Shown piece after piece: positions 1-13,985 of a stretch of DNA of 64,000 nucleotides (its first letter is position 1; each line of letters begins with the position of its first letter). This DNA is from Rhinopomastus cyanomelas. Lineage: Eukaryota; Chordata; Aves; Bucerotiformes; Rhinopomastidae. The notes under the pieces are model-generated. The model searched no databases and was not told the DNA's origin. It was given only the letters and a program-made list of their open reading frames with translations. Location: contig VXBP01005585.1 in assembly GCA_013400115.1 (NCBI GenBank), positions 62,001 through 126,000 of the forward strand, in the 5' to 3' direction. The translations under genes were made by a program, and so were the position numbers.

Positions 1-984
1 GTCCCTTATTTTCTGCTTCATTTCTTTGTGGTTTGGTGGTTCTTATTCCTTTTCTTTCTGTTTTCTCTAGTTTGTCCAAACCCCGAGAGAGACAATATGG
101 ATTATACTGATGGGACCAGCAGGGAATACAAAGTTATACAGCAATAAATACATTAATACATATTTGTTTCCTGTTCTGCCTTGCTTTAAAAGCTGTTGAA
201 TTAATAAAACTCCCAAGTTTTGTGAAACAAACCTGAATCTAGTGTTTTCAGGTAAAGTCTTAGAAAAATTTGTACTTCTGAAGTACTCTTTAATCTGGAA
301 GGAACCACACCAGAGTTATTTCTGTTGTAAAAGTTTGAGTAACTGAATTTTGAAGATGAAATATGAGAAGGGAAAGATTTTAAGCGAAAGTTCTCACAGT
401 TGCGAAAGCACTTGAGCATGCAGGAGCCATCCTGAAATTTAGATGCTATTTTGGGGGCTTTTTTTCTTGTACAAGGATGAATTAGAGCAGAATTTATGCT
501 ACACTTGGAATTCGTGAAAAATTAATTACATTAGTCACTAGGCTTATCAGCTCCAAAGCTCTCAAAATATAAAACTACTTTTTACTTCAAGTAGCTGAGT
601 TCTTGCAAGAAAATCTTCAAAAATGTAGCAAAAAAAAAAATTAAAAATCCTCTGAATCAGTGCGTTTCAAAACCAGCTGCGATTTTAAAGCCTTTTGAAA
701 GAACCATGCAAAAAGGTACTGTATTTAATGGACCCCTGTGCCTCTGAGGGTTCAGAATCCTTTCTCTGCGATCACATTTTCTGGTTTGCAAGCTGCAAAG
801 GAGTTTAGTGCTGAGAGAAATATCCTCCATCCTCAGATGTTGCTTCCTGGATTCTTCACCTGCATTTGCATGGCCCCAGCTCTGCTCACCAGCGTGTTGT
901 TTCCTCCCCATGTCTGCTCCTGTGGAATTGTGTGTGTTTAATAGTCGTGTAGCTCTGAAGCTTAGGGATGTGGTTTAGCTGTGG

Positions 985-1056
985 CCTTGGACAGTTGGGT
1001 TGATGGTTGGACTCAAAGATCTTAAAGGTCTTTTCCAACATAAACAGTTCCATGAT
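985..1056 (+). mobile_element. CR1 3' tail
   Basis: GGTTGATGGTTGGACTCAAA, then AAGGTCTTTTCCAACATAAA and a decayed ATTCTATG-like end. A 5'-truncated LINE fragment. Confidence 0.7.
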
Positions 1057-1206
1057 GGCCTCACATGCCTAATTGTATATGGTAGGTAACTACAGGATCT
1101 ACTCTGCTTGCAGCAAGGGCTATTGTGAGTCTCGTCTGCATTGCTGTTACTTCTTCTGTTACTGCTTTGAATGACATTGTTATTTTTGCTGGGTTCCACA
1201 CCTCAG

Positions 1207-1290
1207 CTTTGGATTGGAAGGGACCTCAGAGCTCACCCAGTCTTAACCTCCTGCCTCAGCACCCTAACAGGGAGGAATTTCTGCCTTAGA
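1207..1290 (-). mobile_element. CR1 fragment, minus orientation
   Basis: TTGGATTGGAAGGGACCTCA followed by GAGCTCACCCAGT, the complement of a CR1 3' end; short and decayed. Confidence 0.6.
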
Positions 1291-1865
1291 TGCCTTGCTG
1301 TCCTGTTTCTTCCTGTGCATGTGTAGGACTTCGTGCTGTAGGCCTGGGTCTGTTGGAGAAATGCTATCAGAAGTGCTGAAGTGGTGGGCCCTCATCCTGC
1401 CTCAAGTGAGCAAATGTTTCCATGAAGGATTAATGCTCTAATGAAGAGAGAAGATTGACAGCCTTTGATGTGCAAAGTCTCCTTGTTCAGATTCTTGTGT
1501 TGTGTCACTGGCAGAGTCAGAATAACTTTGATTTCTTCAGATTTTGTGAAGAGTTGGGTGGTGGGTTACTCTTGGCCTACAGCCACCCAGCAGCTCACTT
1601 CCCTCTTCAGTGGTGCCAGCTTGGGGCAGGGATAAGTTTGGAGACCTTAAAAGTCAATATAAAATCAGGGAGGCTTCTGATTACTGTTGTGGATAAACCA
1701 AAAAAGGATTTGTCACAGTTAAAATAGATTTGAGTTGTGAGAAACAGGGATAAACCTGAAACCACTGCCTTTTCTCTCTCATTTTACTTCAGAGGCTTGC
1801 CTGCCCTACCACAGAGCACCTCCTCACTATCCTTCTCTGACTTTGGAGGACTTCTTCACTCCTCC

Positions 1866-1866
1866 C

Positions 1867-1904
<38 letters not shown>

Positions 1905-1906
1905 CC
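1866..1906. repeat. (TGTC)n(TC)n microsatellite
   Basis: Five TGTC units run into about eight TC units, then C-rich sequence. Confidence 0.9.
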
Positions 1907-2139
1907 CCTCTGGTTAGGTTTTTTTTCCTTTTTTAAAATGTGTTTCTGCAGTGGCAGCTGCTTGGCTGATGGGCTGAGTTGTGTCCCACAATGGATTGTG
2001 GTGGAACTGGCTGAAAGACTTCAGAGTATGACCTACCAGCCATGACTTCTGTAGAAATTGTTTTAAAACTTGATGCTAATTAGCGCTTTTTATTCTTATT
2101 TTCATTTGGTCCAAGACTCTGGTGAGCATCATGGAGTGG

Positions 2140-2685
2140 ATTAGAAAGGAGTGTGGTTCGCAGATGGAGAGAGGTTCTCCTCCCCCTCTTTTCTGCCCTG
2201 GTGAGACCACATGTGGAATCTTGTGTCCAGTTCCAGAAGGACACAGAGCTGCTTGAGAGAGTCCAGCACAGAGCCACAAAGATGCTGGAGTGGAATGTCT
2301 GTCTGATGAGGAAAGCTGAGGGAGCTGTGTCTGCTGAGCTTGGAAAAAAGGAGACTGAGTGGTGACCCAGATAATGTTGATAAATATGTGAAGGGTGGGT
2401 GTCAGGAGGATGGAGCCAGGCTCTGCCCAGTGTCATCCAATGATAGGACAAGGGGTGTGAGCTGGAACAGAAGAGGTTCCGCATCAGTATGAGAAGGAAC
2501 TTCTTCCCAGTGAGGGTGACAGACCACTGGAAGGGGCTGCCCAGGGGTGTTGTGGAGTCTCCTTCTCTGGAGATGTTCAAAACCCAGGTGGACATGTTCC
2601 CATGTGACTTGATCTGGCAGGGGGATTGTAGTGGATGATCTTTCAAGGTCCCTTCCAATCCTGAACATTCTGTGATTCTTTGGGG
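2140..2685 (+). mobile_element. CR1 LINE, 5'-truncated
   Basis: Contains the terminal ORF2 region (CTGGTGAGACCACATGTGGA) and the 3'UTR, ending in CCTGAACATTCTGTGATTCT. The 240-codon minus-strand frame over it is an antisense shadow. Confidence 0.9.
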
Positions 2686-2877
2686 CTTTTTGTTTTGTTT
2701 TATAAGATATCGCTGGAAAAACCAGTGAGCCCAGACCTTGTTAAGAGGGTGTGGGAGGTGGCATGGCCTGTTGTGGATGGGTTGGTTTGCATTGCTGAGC
2801 AAAGCTTCTGGTGGTTGGATTTGGGTTTGGAAGCCCTTAGAAGTAATTCAGGTACTTTAGAGATGCCTGGTGAATCA

Positions 2878-3092
2878 CAGATCATAGAATCACTATGGAC
2901 TGGAAGGGACCTCGAAAGATCATCTAGTCCAATCTGCCTGCAACAGCAGGATCACCTAAACCAAGTCACACAGGAACTTATCCAGTCGGGTCTTGAGTAT
3001 CTCCAGTGAAGGAGACTCCACAACCACCCTGGGCAGCCCGTTCCAGTGCTCTGTCACCCTCACTGTGAAGAAGTTCCTTCGTAACCTCTCAG
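2878..3092 (-). mobile_element. CR1 3' end
   Basis: Begins ATCATAGAATCACTATGGAC, then GGAAGGGACCTCGAAAGATC; same subfamily as the copies at 2140 and 59590, facing the first. Confidence 0.9.
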
Positions 3093-6000
3093 CTCTCCAG
3101 TGGATTGGCAGAATGAATCCACATGAACAAAATTACATCTCTCTGCTTTGAGTCTCGGGTGTGTATTTGGTGCCTTGGTTTTGATGGGAAGGTTTCCATG
3201 GTGGTATAGGGCAGGTAAATCTGTAATAGAACATTTTGGTTGAAGGATAAGATGCCACAAAAATAAAGAAAAAATAATTATGCCTTGTTCTACTGAATTT
3301 TGAGCGCTGGACCTGAGATCAGGGTATATGGGGTGGTCCCTGAAGGGAGAACTGTCATTCCAAAGACCATATAAACCAGTAACATTGTATTTAATTCAAC
3401 AAATTAGGTTTCGAAGCTGATATCTTCAACACTGTGTCACCTGCTGTGGGGTTTTCCTTCTTAGCAAAATTTTACAAAAGGATCTGTATTTATTTATTTT
3501 CTGAGTATTTAGAAGTTAGCTGCACATTTGTTCTTATTCCCATTGTAAGAGCTGACACAAAGTAGGCAGAGGAAACTTTTTAAGCATTGAAGTGGATCTG
3601 TAACCTGACTATGCTGGGTGAACTAGTGAGTAACTACTGTCAGGCCATGTGATGGTCAATTTTTTTGGCTGTTGGAGCACAAAAAGAATCTACCCAACGT
3701 GTGCCAAAATGAGTCAAGTGGATTTGTCCAGCCAGCAGCTCTGACATCAAAAGGCAAATCACGGTGAAGGAATTATTGTTGACAATAACATCTGCTGCAT
3801 TAATGTTGTAATATTAATAAGGATCTGATTGTGTCATTGAAAAAGCTGAGATTATTTTTCTTGCTGGTTTTAACTGGTCTTCTCTAAAGTGGGACAGGTT
3901 GGCGCTCTGTTGGCCTTCAGATTGATCTCTTAGGTGGGCTGTTTGGGTTTCTGTCTCAGGTGTTTGTGCTAAAACTCCCCTTTAACTCCAGTTCTGGTCT
4001 CAGTGCCTTTTGCCATTCTTTGCATGTACAGGAGAAATCCAGTGAGACCTCGACCTTAAAAAATGAGGGCACGATGTCTCCAGAGCTCTGGGAGTGTTTC
4101 TCTACTATTTTTGGAACCAACTCTAATTGCTTCTGTAATAGGAAGGCTTCTGGAAGCTTTCTCCTTCCCCTCACCCCAAGAAAGTAGCCTTTCATTAATT
4201 CAGGTTTGACATAGCAAAACAAATCTAGTTTTGTACTCTAAATATTTCAGATGGACTTCAACGTGCCTTCAAATGCGCAGTGTCTCAGTGAGTGTCTACC
4301 TCTATCCCTAGGACACCGTGGCTGGTACCCTGCTCAGGGGTGTTTAGCTACCCCCTGTTTATCATTTGGGGCACACAAGGATTGTGTGGTGGTGAGAGGT
4401 TCTGCCAAAGCAGGTGGTAGCTCTCTAGAAAGAGGAATGATGTGTGGTCTGGGTGCGTTTGTTGCCAGCCCTGCAGCAGCACTGACCAGAGATTTACTGG
4501 GTTTATTTTCCTCTTGGATCAAGCAGAACAAATCTAAGGAGCCAGTTCTTAACTTCTTCCCAGCTGAGCAGCAGCTGATGTCCTTACTCACATTGTGCAA
4601 CACAGCTGAAACCTTTCAGCAGTGACTGAACAAGGGAAACACTTGTAATATTAGGGTTTTTTCCCCCCAATATTAAAATACAGAGTTGATGAGGTGCAGT
4701 AGAGCTTCTGTCTGCTTATTTTCTTCCCTTCTGAGATTTTCCTTGCTAGTTGAGAGAGAGAGAGGACAACATAGTCCATCCAGTGCTAACCACACCTAGA
4801 GGAGAGAAAGCATGAGAGCCACTTATTTGAAGCCTTTCTTTCTAGACACGGTCTTGGAAGGAAGGCCGGTTGTCCCTGTGGTGCTTCATTAAAACAAGCA
4901 TTTCATATGCCTATCGGTACAGCAAGTAGCACTGTTTGACAGCAGCGAAGAGTCAGATGTTGCCCTGGAGCCCTCCATGCTCATTTCCCCACTTCTGAAA
5001 CATTCTGCAGTTTGCACTCCGCGCATTCAAAATTTTCCTTTCCACTGATTCAGAAGCAGAGCTTTCGGGCAGATGCTTTTACAGGCATCGTTCTAGGAGA
5101 CAGCGTAGTCCAGCCTTGTCCTGTTTGGCTTTGCTTGTGTCTGACAGGTCTGGGGGGGGGTTAAATGTGTTCAAGCAGCTGACACCACCTGGGTTAATTT
5201 TCTCCTAGTTCACCTCCTTGAGTTGCTTCAAGTGATAAATCAGTGGGGAACCAGTACTGATAAAGGGGAAGGTGTGAGAGGCTGGGAGGAAGAGAGGAAT
5301 GAGATCCCAGCATGGCAGGAATCACAGTCACCAGGATGGTGTTTCGGGGTATCCACGTGCTTCCAGCTGACATGGGTGCCCAAGTTAAAGTTTACACAGG
5401 AATCTTTGATTTGCTTTATTTAACTGCTCCATCTGCTCTTATCCAGACTGTGGATGGGAGCTTGGTAGAGCTTGAAGAAGGGCTGGAGACAGTTTGGTGG
5501 AGAGGTGAGCCAAGGGCAGTAGGAATTGAGGTCTTGCTGCTTGGCCAGCTCCAATTCTCAGTGTCTAGAAGTACCAGCAGGTTTTGGTGTGTAAATAGAG
5601 ACAGGAAGCTCACCCTGTTTATTCCCACTGGAGCCCTTTTATTGCTTTTAGATTAGATAATATCAGATCTACGCAAATGTAAACCTTTTGACTGTGAAAC
5701 AGAGCACATAGGATCACTGTGTGAGGTCATTCTGAAACTCCTCTGTGACATCTTAAAATATGCTTGTTTTATCTGTATTTTACTTGAGAATTAAATAAAG
5801 AATTAAAACCTAGCTGGTGAACTTAGTTTTACAGGTAATTCTTGAAGGTGTTCACAGTAGTTAAAGGCTGAGTGTGAGGAGCTGATGTATCACCTTGCTA
5901 TCTGATCTAAGCTGGGAGCTGTTCCAGATCAATGGGTTCTGCCATGAAGTGTGAATGTTGGGACTAGGCAAAGTGGTCTGAAAAAGTCTCTTGAAAAAAA

Positions 6001-6254
6001 CCCCATGGAGATCTCTATTTTAAGGCTTCAGTGCTGGCTTGTTTGGGTTTTTTAAGGTTTACCTGTCCCTAATAATGTCTGCTTTTTGTGTTCTCTTCTC
6101 TGTTCCCCTCTGAAATGTTGTGGTGTTCTGCATCCTGAGCATGTTCTTTTCCCCACTGATCCAGTGCAATGGCCTCATGGGGCATCCTAGATCTACCCCT
6201 TTGTGGAGGTAGGGTGGTAAAATGGGTTTTACCAACAGTATAGTTGCTGCTCTT

Positions 6255-6590
6255 AGAATCACAGAATTATTCGGGTTGGATTGAGTACAACCACTAACCC
6301 AACTGTCGCAAGGCAACCACTAAGCCAGGTCTCCACAACTGTGAAACACAGCTAGGGAATGGTGGTTCGGTCCCTCCCTAGGCAGCCTGTTCCAAGGCCT
6401 GAGGGTCCTTAGCAGGAAGAAGTTTTTTCTTCATGGCCAATCTTACCTTCCCCTGGTGCAAGTGAAGGCCATTTCCTCTTGTCTTGTCCCTTGTTCCTTA
6501 TGAGAAGAGACTAAACTCTACCTCTCTCCAACCTCTTTTTGGGTAGTTGTAGATGGTGAGGTCTCCCATCAGCATCTCCTTTTCTTCGGA
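6255..6590 (-). mobile_element. CR1 3' end
   Basis: AGAATCACAGAATTATTCGG, then GCAGCCTGTTCCAAGGCC and the Y-rich CCCCTGGTGCAAGTGAAGGC. Same subfamily as 12556 and 46828. Confidence 0.85.
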
Positions 6591-8589
6591 CTAAATAGCT
6601 TTGTCAGTGACTGTTGCTCCTGGCTCTTAGTCATCCAAAGCTGTGGTGTGCTGCTGCACACATGAAGAGACCTTGACCTCCCCCTCATCCAAGCTACATA
6701 ATACATTTGTTTTCCTAAACTGCAGCAGCATTCAAAGCCAATAAATTGAGGAGTTTTGTGGAACCATTTAGGGAACCACAGTCCATTGCTGGGAGGATGT
6801 GATGCTTACTGCAGCCAAAATCCGAGGCCCTCTCTGATCTTCTGCACAAAGGCATATGTTTGGGGGTGGTTCAGAAAGGGAGAACAACATAATTAGGTTT
6901 TTTTTAACTTCCTCTTGTGTTTTGTTTCTGCATCTGTATTTTAGTTTTCGAGCTGTACCCAACCCTGTGCAAAAGTAAGAAATCAGCAGAAGCAGCAACA
7001 GAGAAGGATCATCCTTGGCAAAGAAATGTACTGTGGTAGTTAGGAGGCAGTAAGTATGTCTGTGCTAGCTTGGATGCTGATTTTTTTTCTTCTTTATTAT
7101 TTTTTTTAAATTCACAAGCACAGCCTTTTACAATTTACACAGAAGGAATTTTGTCAGTAGCTTGCTGGCACTAATAGCCCATTTCAGGTCTTTTCTATAG
7201 CCCAGTGGCTAGAGAAGGGGAGGGAAAATGCATGCTTTGTATGGAGCTGTGCTGCAGTGCCCATCTGAACTCCTCTATGTCTCTTCTGTTGGCTTTTCCT
7301 TCCTTTCAGTAGGTGCTTGTCCTTTCTTAACCATGTGACATCCCACAAAATGATGCCTGTCCTTGTGTCGGGGTTGTTGTTGCCTTTGACCCCAACCAGT
7401 TCACTCTGTGGTTTTATTTCTCAAGCCTTTTACTGTAAACAATTTAATATTTTGTTTCCAATTTTTTTTTGTCTGGCTTGTTATAATTTCCTTCTTGACT
7501 GATCCTTACAGGAGCAGGACTAGGACAGAATGTCTGGGTTTCCTGGCCAGGAAGGTTTAGCTATTGAAAGAGTGACTGACATTTGTGAACCAGCATGGCT
7601 GCGTTTATTTGGGTGTGGATGTGATGTTACTGTGATACAGCTACTGCTGAGTATGAAATGCTGGTGTCAGTAAAGCCAGAAGGGGAAGCCAGACAAAAGC
7701 TTGGATAAAAGTCAGAATTTCAGTGCCTCGTACTGCTGGTTCATGGGAAAGTCGTGATTTTGTGTTTAGCTTTGGGTTTTCCTAAAGCACCAGGCATAGG
7801 GGTGTGGGTTTTCTTTTTCTTGAATTGCTATTTGTGAACATATATTTTACAGCCCACAAAACATCAGAAATGGCTGGATTTTGTGTCTAGGCTTCACTTT
7901 TGCAGGTAGATCCTCGTTGTAGGCTCTGGGTAGTTGAATAAAAATCATGTTTAACTGCAAAGCTGTGATTTCTGCTGCTGTGAGCCATGACAACCTGACT
8001 CCTTGTCTTTCCACATCCATGAAGTGAATGTCCTCTTGCTCTGCTACTGCAATGCGTCTGTCTTCGCCCTCCAGTGTATTTCTGTGCCTTCCATAGAGCT
8101 CAGCAGAGATTTCTTCATGAGGACTGGAATGTGTTTATATAATATTTAATAAATTATTTTAGGCTCCTGCTTACCCAAATGTGGACAAATGATTTAACCT
8201 CTCCTTCACCATCAATAGAGGAGTCATGAAATTGCTAGAGCAGACATTCAGTTGGCTGGATCTAAATCAGCTCTTCTTTCATCTGCTTGGAAATACATCT
8301 TTTATTGCTTTCTTGGTGAGTGTGGCTACCAAGTTACAGGTGGATTTCAAGTCCAGGAGTACTTAGTGGCAGCGCTGGGTGTTGTAAACCACAGTGGTCC
8401 AGCCCTGATTAACTGATCATAGGTAGATGCTCTTTCTCATGGGAGTTTTTCCTCTGGCAGGCATTGCTAAAGGGGCCATGTGAGAGGCTCCATCTCTGCA
8501 AGAACACTGCTACCAGCAAGAGCAAGTCTCCCGCAAGTCCAGACTTCAACCCAGCATTGCCAGGTCACCAGCAGAACGTGACCCTAAGC

Positions 8590-8870
8590 ACCAGGTTGTT
8601 TCAGTCTCTCCAGGGATGGTGACTCCACCACTACCCTGGACAGCATCTGCCGATGTTTGATAATCCTTCTGGTGAAGAAAATCTTCCTAACAGCCAGCCT
8701 AAACCTCCTTGGTGCAGCCTGCAGCCATTTTCTGTGACGCCAATAGTGCTTTACAACAGGGGAAAGAAGCTGAACTGCTTCTCACTCTGACCTCCTCTCA
8801 GGGAGTCTTGGGGAGCAAGAAGGTCTCCCCTCAGCCCCCTTTTGTCCAGGTTAAACAGCGTAATTGTACT
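8590..8870 (-). mobile_element. Old CR1 fragment
   Basis: GTCTCTCCAGGGATGGTGAC, then AACAGCCAGCCTAAACCTCC; recognisable but diverged and without a clean tail. Confidence 0.65.
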
Positions 8871-11800
8871 TGGTCCTGTACAGAGGAAACAGATCTTTAA
8901 TGTAATCTGCTGGCACCTCAGGCTTTGAATATTTGAGTTTTTCAGGGCTCTTTTGCTGTGTCACTTTCCTTTTGTGTTCCAACTTGAAGGCTGGTGTTCC
9001 TTCACTAGAAGAGTATGTTAAAGCACTGGTAATTGTGTCCTATTCCAAGGACAAGACACAAAAGACAACGACGTAGTACAAAGGAGACATACTGCTGAAC
9101 ACTTCTGTTTTGGGAAAATCTGCTCCCTTATCAGTGTGTGATGCAGAGACCGGGGTGGTTTTCATAAGGCTGCGTGGTGACATGTTTTTTTGTCCTTTCT
9201 GGAACCCACCGTGTTATTTTGATTAGAACACTAACGTAACTCTTGGCAGGGTCAAATCTCACCACTAGCAGTGATTTCCCTCCAAAGCTTGATGCGGTGC
9301 TAACAAGCAGACTGATCTTTTGCGTCCTGTTTGCGCGCAGCTTGAAGGACGACGTGTTCCGTGGGCAGTGCCAAGGTAGTGCAGTGGTTGTATATATGAT
9401 GAAGTGTTGTGTGTGCAGACAGGCTGTTGTGAGAGGCATTCATTTGTATTTGAATGGGATTCAAAAAGTCCAGCTGTGATAATGGCATGATGGTGTCAAG
9501 TTCTTTTAATTGTATACCTATATATTCATAGATATGTGTGTGTTTATTTTCTCTGAGAGCAAAGAATCCAATCCTCGTCCTGATGATCTGTGCCTCAATC
9601 ACTGCTGTACTCAAATGTGACCTTTTTCTGCACCTCTTCTTTTCAGTTTCTAGGTGGCAGCGATTGGGTGAAGCTTTGTGTGGGGCCAGGAGAGCCGATG
9701 GGGAAGCCTTGTGCATAACCCACCATGGACTGGCTGTGACGGCGTGCCTTAGCTGGAGAAGTAGTTACCATGAAGAGTTCCTGCAGAGCTGGCCTCCACA
9801 GGGAACCACTGAATTCCACATCCTCCACCTTCCATCAAGTGAAACGGTATGAACAGACAGGCTGCTCTGCCTGTAGTTAAGGATTTAGCTGCCGATTTAG
9901 GCTTCTTTCCTTTTGTCTGGTGTGTCACTCAACATTTGGTCTAAATCCTTACTCTTGGATAGTGTTTATGTGAAATGTTGTAATGGCTTGAGGGCAGAAA
10001 TGTTCTCTGACATTTTTATTTGATAATGACAGCTACAGATTCACTACAGCTGGTAGCATACTCTGACAAGTCTTTGGGTTTTCTAGCAACAGCTTTAAAT
10101 GAATTTGGGGAACGTGGCTTTAAGTAAAAGTTAATTGGCAAATGGTTTGTCGTAGTAGGATTTCAAACATGCAGGCAGCTTAAAGCAAAGGGAAATACTG
10201 GCAATCGTTGTGGCTTGTCTTACTGTAGGGTAAATAATTAGATTAATTGAAGCTCAGATCTTGTATCGCTCCCTCTCCTGTGTCTTGTATTAAGAAATGC
10301 ATAATTGATTTCAGACATTTGTGCTTATGTGACAATTAAGTGGACACCTCTCACTGTGTCTTGTTATAGGATCCCTGTACAGAACAACTTGTCCTTATGA
10401 AATGCAAGAACATGCCAGTTTGCTTAAGTTCAAATGACTTGAAAATATATATATTTCTCTTTTTGTTTTCTTTTTCTGGAACCAAGACTCTTAAACTTCC
10501 TCAGTCTGGAGGAACGTTTCCAAAAGTTACGTGCATTTAAAGCCAGTGTTAACCTTTGTTCTTGGTGGCTGTGCAGACAGCATATACTTGCTGTGTTAGT
10601 GTCCTGGTAATTTAGTGCTAGAAAATACTTCCTGGGTCACCCAGCTCCCAGCTTTCCTGAGCAGTATCTCATAATCTCTTTTGTAAGTTTAGCAGTCTAG
10701 CCTCAACGCAGTTACATATTTTCTTCTCTCCTGGAGATGAAGCCATTACTTGAAGATCACAGATCTAGCTGTGCAATTAGAACCTTCTTTTGGTTCCCAG
10801 ACTGAACACTGATGCCAGCTTATGTACTTGTTTGAGCTTGTTACTTTTTTTTTTGGTGTAAGCACCGTTTCTTCTTGTCAGTGGTTTCCCTCTCCTATTC
10901 TGTTCTCTAAATGTGGTTGTGTCCCTCACCTGTGGTTTTGTTCTACTAAATGACCCAAGTGTTATCTAGCAGCTTCTTAAATAACAAGTGGCATTGTTGT
11001 CATCATTCTCCGTATGGATGAATCTCCTCTGAGTCATGACAAGATGTGTTTGCTCCTTTCCAGAGTAGATATGGCAGGGGGACTTTTCACTGCAGCCAAA
11101 GATGCGTCATAGAATCATCTGCACTTGCCCATGTTTTGTGGATGCAATGTCCATGCTGGCTAATGCACCTCTCTTAGTTACATCCAAAACTTTAGCTTTC
11201 TGCATTTCAAAATTCTCTCCATTTCTGTTCCTTGGTCATCTGTGCCTCTGCTGTTTTGAAAATGTCATTGTTCCTTGTGGGTGCCCCCATCGTGTTGGTG
11301 CTGAGATAATCCCTAGCAAAATCAGATGTTTTCCCAAGGCTGATTTTTGAGGCAAGCCTTTGCTTTCCAGGTGGTTATTTTCTTACTCAGCATCACCTCG
11401 GACTGTCTGTTGCTCTCCCAGCTCCTTGATTCCCATTCCTTTGCCAGTCTGTCTTAACTGATAAATCTCCTTGTGTTTCCTGAAGTCCATGTGAACAAGG
11501 CATAGTACATTTGTCTAGAAAGATGCCTTTTTTGAGAACCTTCAGAAGGTGGGTCTGGCATATCCAACTGTTCTGTGTCGCCTTAATCCTCTTCCCTTGC
11601 CAAGCACCTTTATATCAAAAACAGACTGGAGAGGCTGCAGTTTTTCTCCCATCGTCTCTTTCTCCCCTGCAGTGCCACCTCCAATGTGCCACGTGTTTTA
11701 TTAACTCATATTGTTGCCATGGAAGAGCCTTATAAATCTTGGGCTGCGGTTTTATGAGTCTGTTTTGCATTCTAAAACTGAGAGGAACCCTTTCCTGCAG

Positions 11801-12555
11801 TTTTAGTGAAGCTTTTTAATCCTTCCTCTCCCTATGTCCTTGTTCAAATTAACACCTGGGCTTTTGCCCTTGTGATCATCTCTTGTCACCCCTCCTTAGA
11901 AATGATGTAAAGGCAAGTTTAGCAGTTTGTGCTGTACCTAGAGTTCTTTTAATCTCTGCCTTGACCTTGCTCCCAGCCCTGCTTCTCTCCCTGTCCTTCT
12001 CACCAAACAAAGAAGCTTTTAACATTTTTTGTTTTTAAATATCTTTGCAGACACATAACCCTGCCCCAGTTCTCACTGCACTAGTTTATTCCTAGACTTT
12101 TTGATCTCCAGGTTTCCAAGTAGTGTGACCTGATGACTTTGTCTTCTGTCTTTCCGAAAGAAGGGCCCTCTTCAGTTGGAGTTTTTTCTGTTCTTCTTGG
12201 AGTTTTGCTCTTTATTATAGGAACATGGTTTGACTTCTGGAGAACACCTGCTGGCTTGTGCTGTCTGCAGTGAAATTGTCTGCTCTGCAATGCCACCAGC
12301 TTCATGAACCCGTTTCTTTTCGGTCCTGAGGTTCAAAAGAACAACCCAAAGACACACCCTCAGATGTCCTTTTGCTTTATCCTACATTTTGAATTCTGAG
12401 TGTGTTGGTTCATTAACTGTTTGAAGGAATTTGCTGCCCTGTGATATTAGGAAAGGTCTTGGTCCTCTTAGAAAACAAATGTTTAATGAAGAAAGAGAAA
12501 ACATGTTCAGAAGGAAAGATGTCACTTTCCTGTGGTGCTCTGGGTAGCTTGAGAG

Positions 12556-12870
12556 TCATAGAATAATAAAATGGTTCAGGTTGGAAAAGGCCTCCAAGCT
12601 CACTGAGTCCAACCAGTAAGCCAGCTATCCCAAGGCCACCTCTGAACCCTGTCTCTAAGCTCCAGATCTCCACAACTGTGAAATATGCCCAGGAATGGCG
12701 ATTCAACCCCCTCCCATGGTAGCCTTCTTCCAAGGAAGCTTTCTGAATGTCCAGCCTAACCTTCCACTGGTGCAGCTTGAGGCCATTTCCTCTTGTACTG
12801 TCTCTTGTTCCTGGGGAGAAGAGAGCACCCCCCACCTCTCTCAGCAGAAACCTACCACCACCTTCTACTG
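12556..12870 (-). mobile_element. CR1 3' end
   Basis: CATAGAATAATAAAATGGTT, then AGCTCACTGAGTCCAACCAG and CTTCCACTGGTGCAGCTTGA. Confidence 0.85.
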
Positions 12871-13454
12871 ATATTCTGTGATATTTTGTCATCTTCCCAT
12901 GTACCACCACAGATGCACGGACAATCCTATCAGCTTTGAGCTCTGTGTTTCTGAAGCAGTTTATAACCTTGAATACCAGATTTTTCAGTTTATTTTGTTC
13001 CCTTCTGCTTTATGTCATCCCTTTGTCATTTGCAATATGGTTGACAAGCCAGGGAGCTTGGGTTTGAGTTTCCTCAGGCTCCACAAAGAATTGCTTCCAC
13101 GTCGCTGGCTTCACGGTAAGTGCTTTTACACAAAGGACTGGCAAAGCAATGACACTTCTTCCAGTGCAGAGTTTAGGAAGTGGCTGAGGCTATCATGCTT
13201 TCAACTGCAGGGTGTGTGGACAGTTACTGTAAAAAGCCTTCAAAACTTATTACTAGGAGGGACCCTGCAAACTGGAGTGGTCTGTGCATTGGGCCTGGAT
13301 GGGCAATCTGTCACCTCTTCTTGGTGAAGTTAATGGGTTTCATGCATGACTAACAGTATAGCTGATCCTGTGTGCAGCTATCCTTAGATGTTGTCTCTCC
13401 CAAAGTGACGTTATTGGAATGTCTGACATGGTGGAACAAGCAATGGGGGATTTG

Positions 13455-13985
13455 GTATTGTCTACTTGGCTCTTGTGAGCCCTCACCTGGAGTCCTGTGT
13501 CCAGTTCTGGAGTCCCGCACATAACAAGGACATGGAACTGTTACACTCTCCAGAGGAAGTCCCAAGGATTAATGGAGGGCTGGAGAACCTCTGCTGTTGG
13601 GACAGGCTGAGGGAGTTGGGGCTGTTCAGCCTAGAAAAGGCTCCAGGGGGACCTTTAGAGCAGCTTCCAAGACCTGAAGGGGGCTTCAGGAAAGCTGGAG
13701 ATGGTCTTTGTACAAGGGACTCTAATGATAGGACAAGGCAGATGGGCTCAAGCAAAAAGAGGGCAGATTCAGATTGGATCTGAGGCAGAAATTCCTCCCT
13801 ATGTGGGGGCTCAGGCCCTGGAACAGGTTGCCCAAGGAGGTTGTGGCTGCTCCATCCCTGGCAGTGTTGAAGGCCAGGTTGGACGGAGCTCTGGGCAACC
13901 TGGTCTGGTGAGAGGTGTCCCTGCCCATGGCAGTTGGGACTGGATGATCTCTGAGGTCCTTTCCAACCCAAACTATTGTAAGAAC
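13455..13985 (+). mobile_element. CR1 LINE, 5'-truncated
   Basis: From the end of ORF2 (CACCTGGAGTCCTGTGTCCA) to the 3' end (TTTCCAACCCAAACTATTGT). Similar to the 34196 and 35388 copies. Confidence 0.9.

Noticed and set aside
2080..2802. 240-codon frame on the minus strand
   Set aside because: It is antisense to a CR1 copy and matches no family; CR1 complements often stay open by chance.
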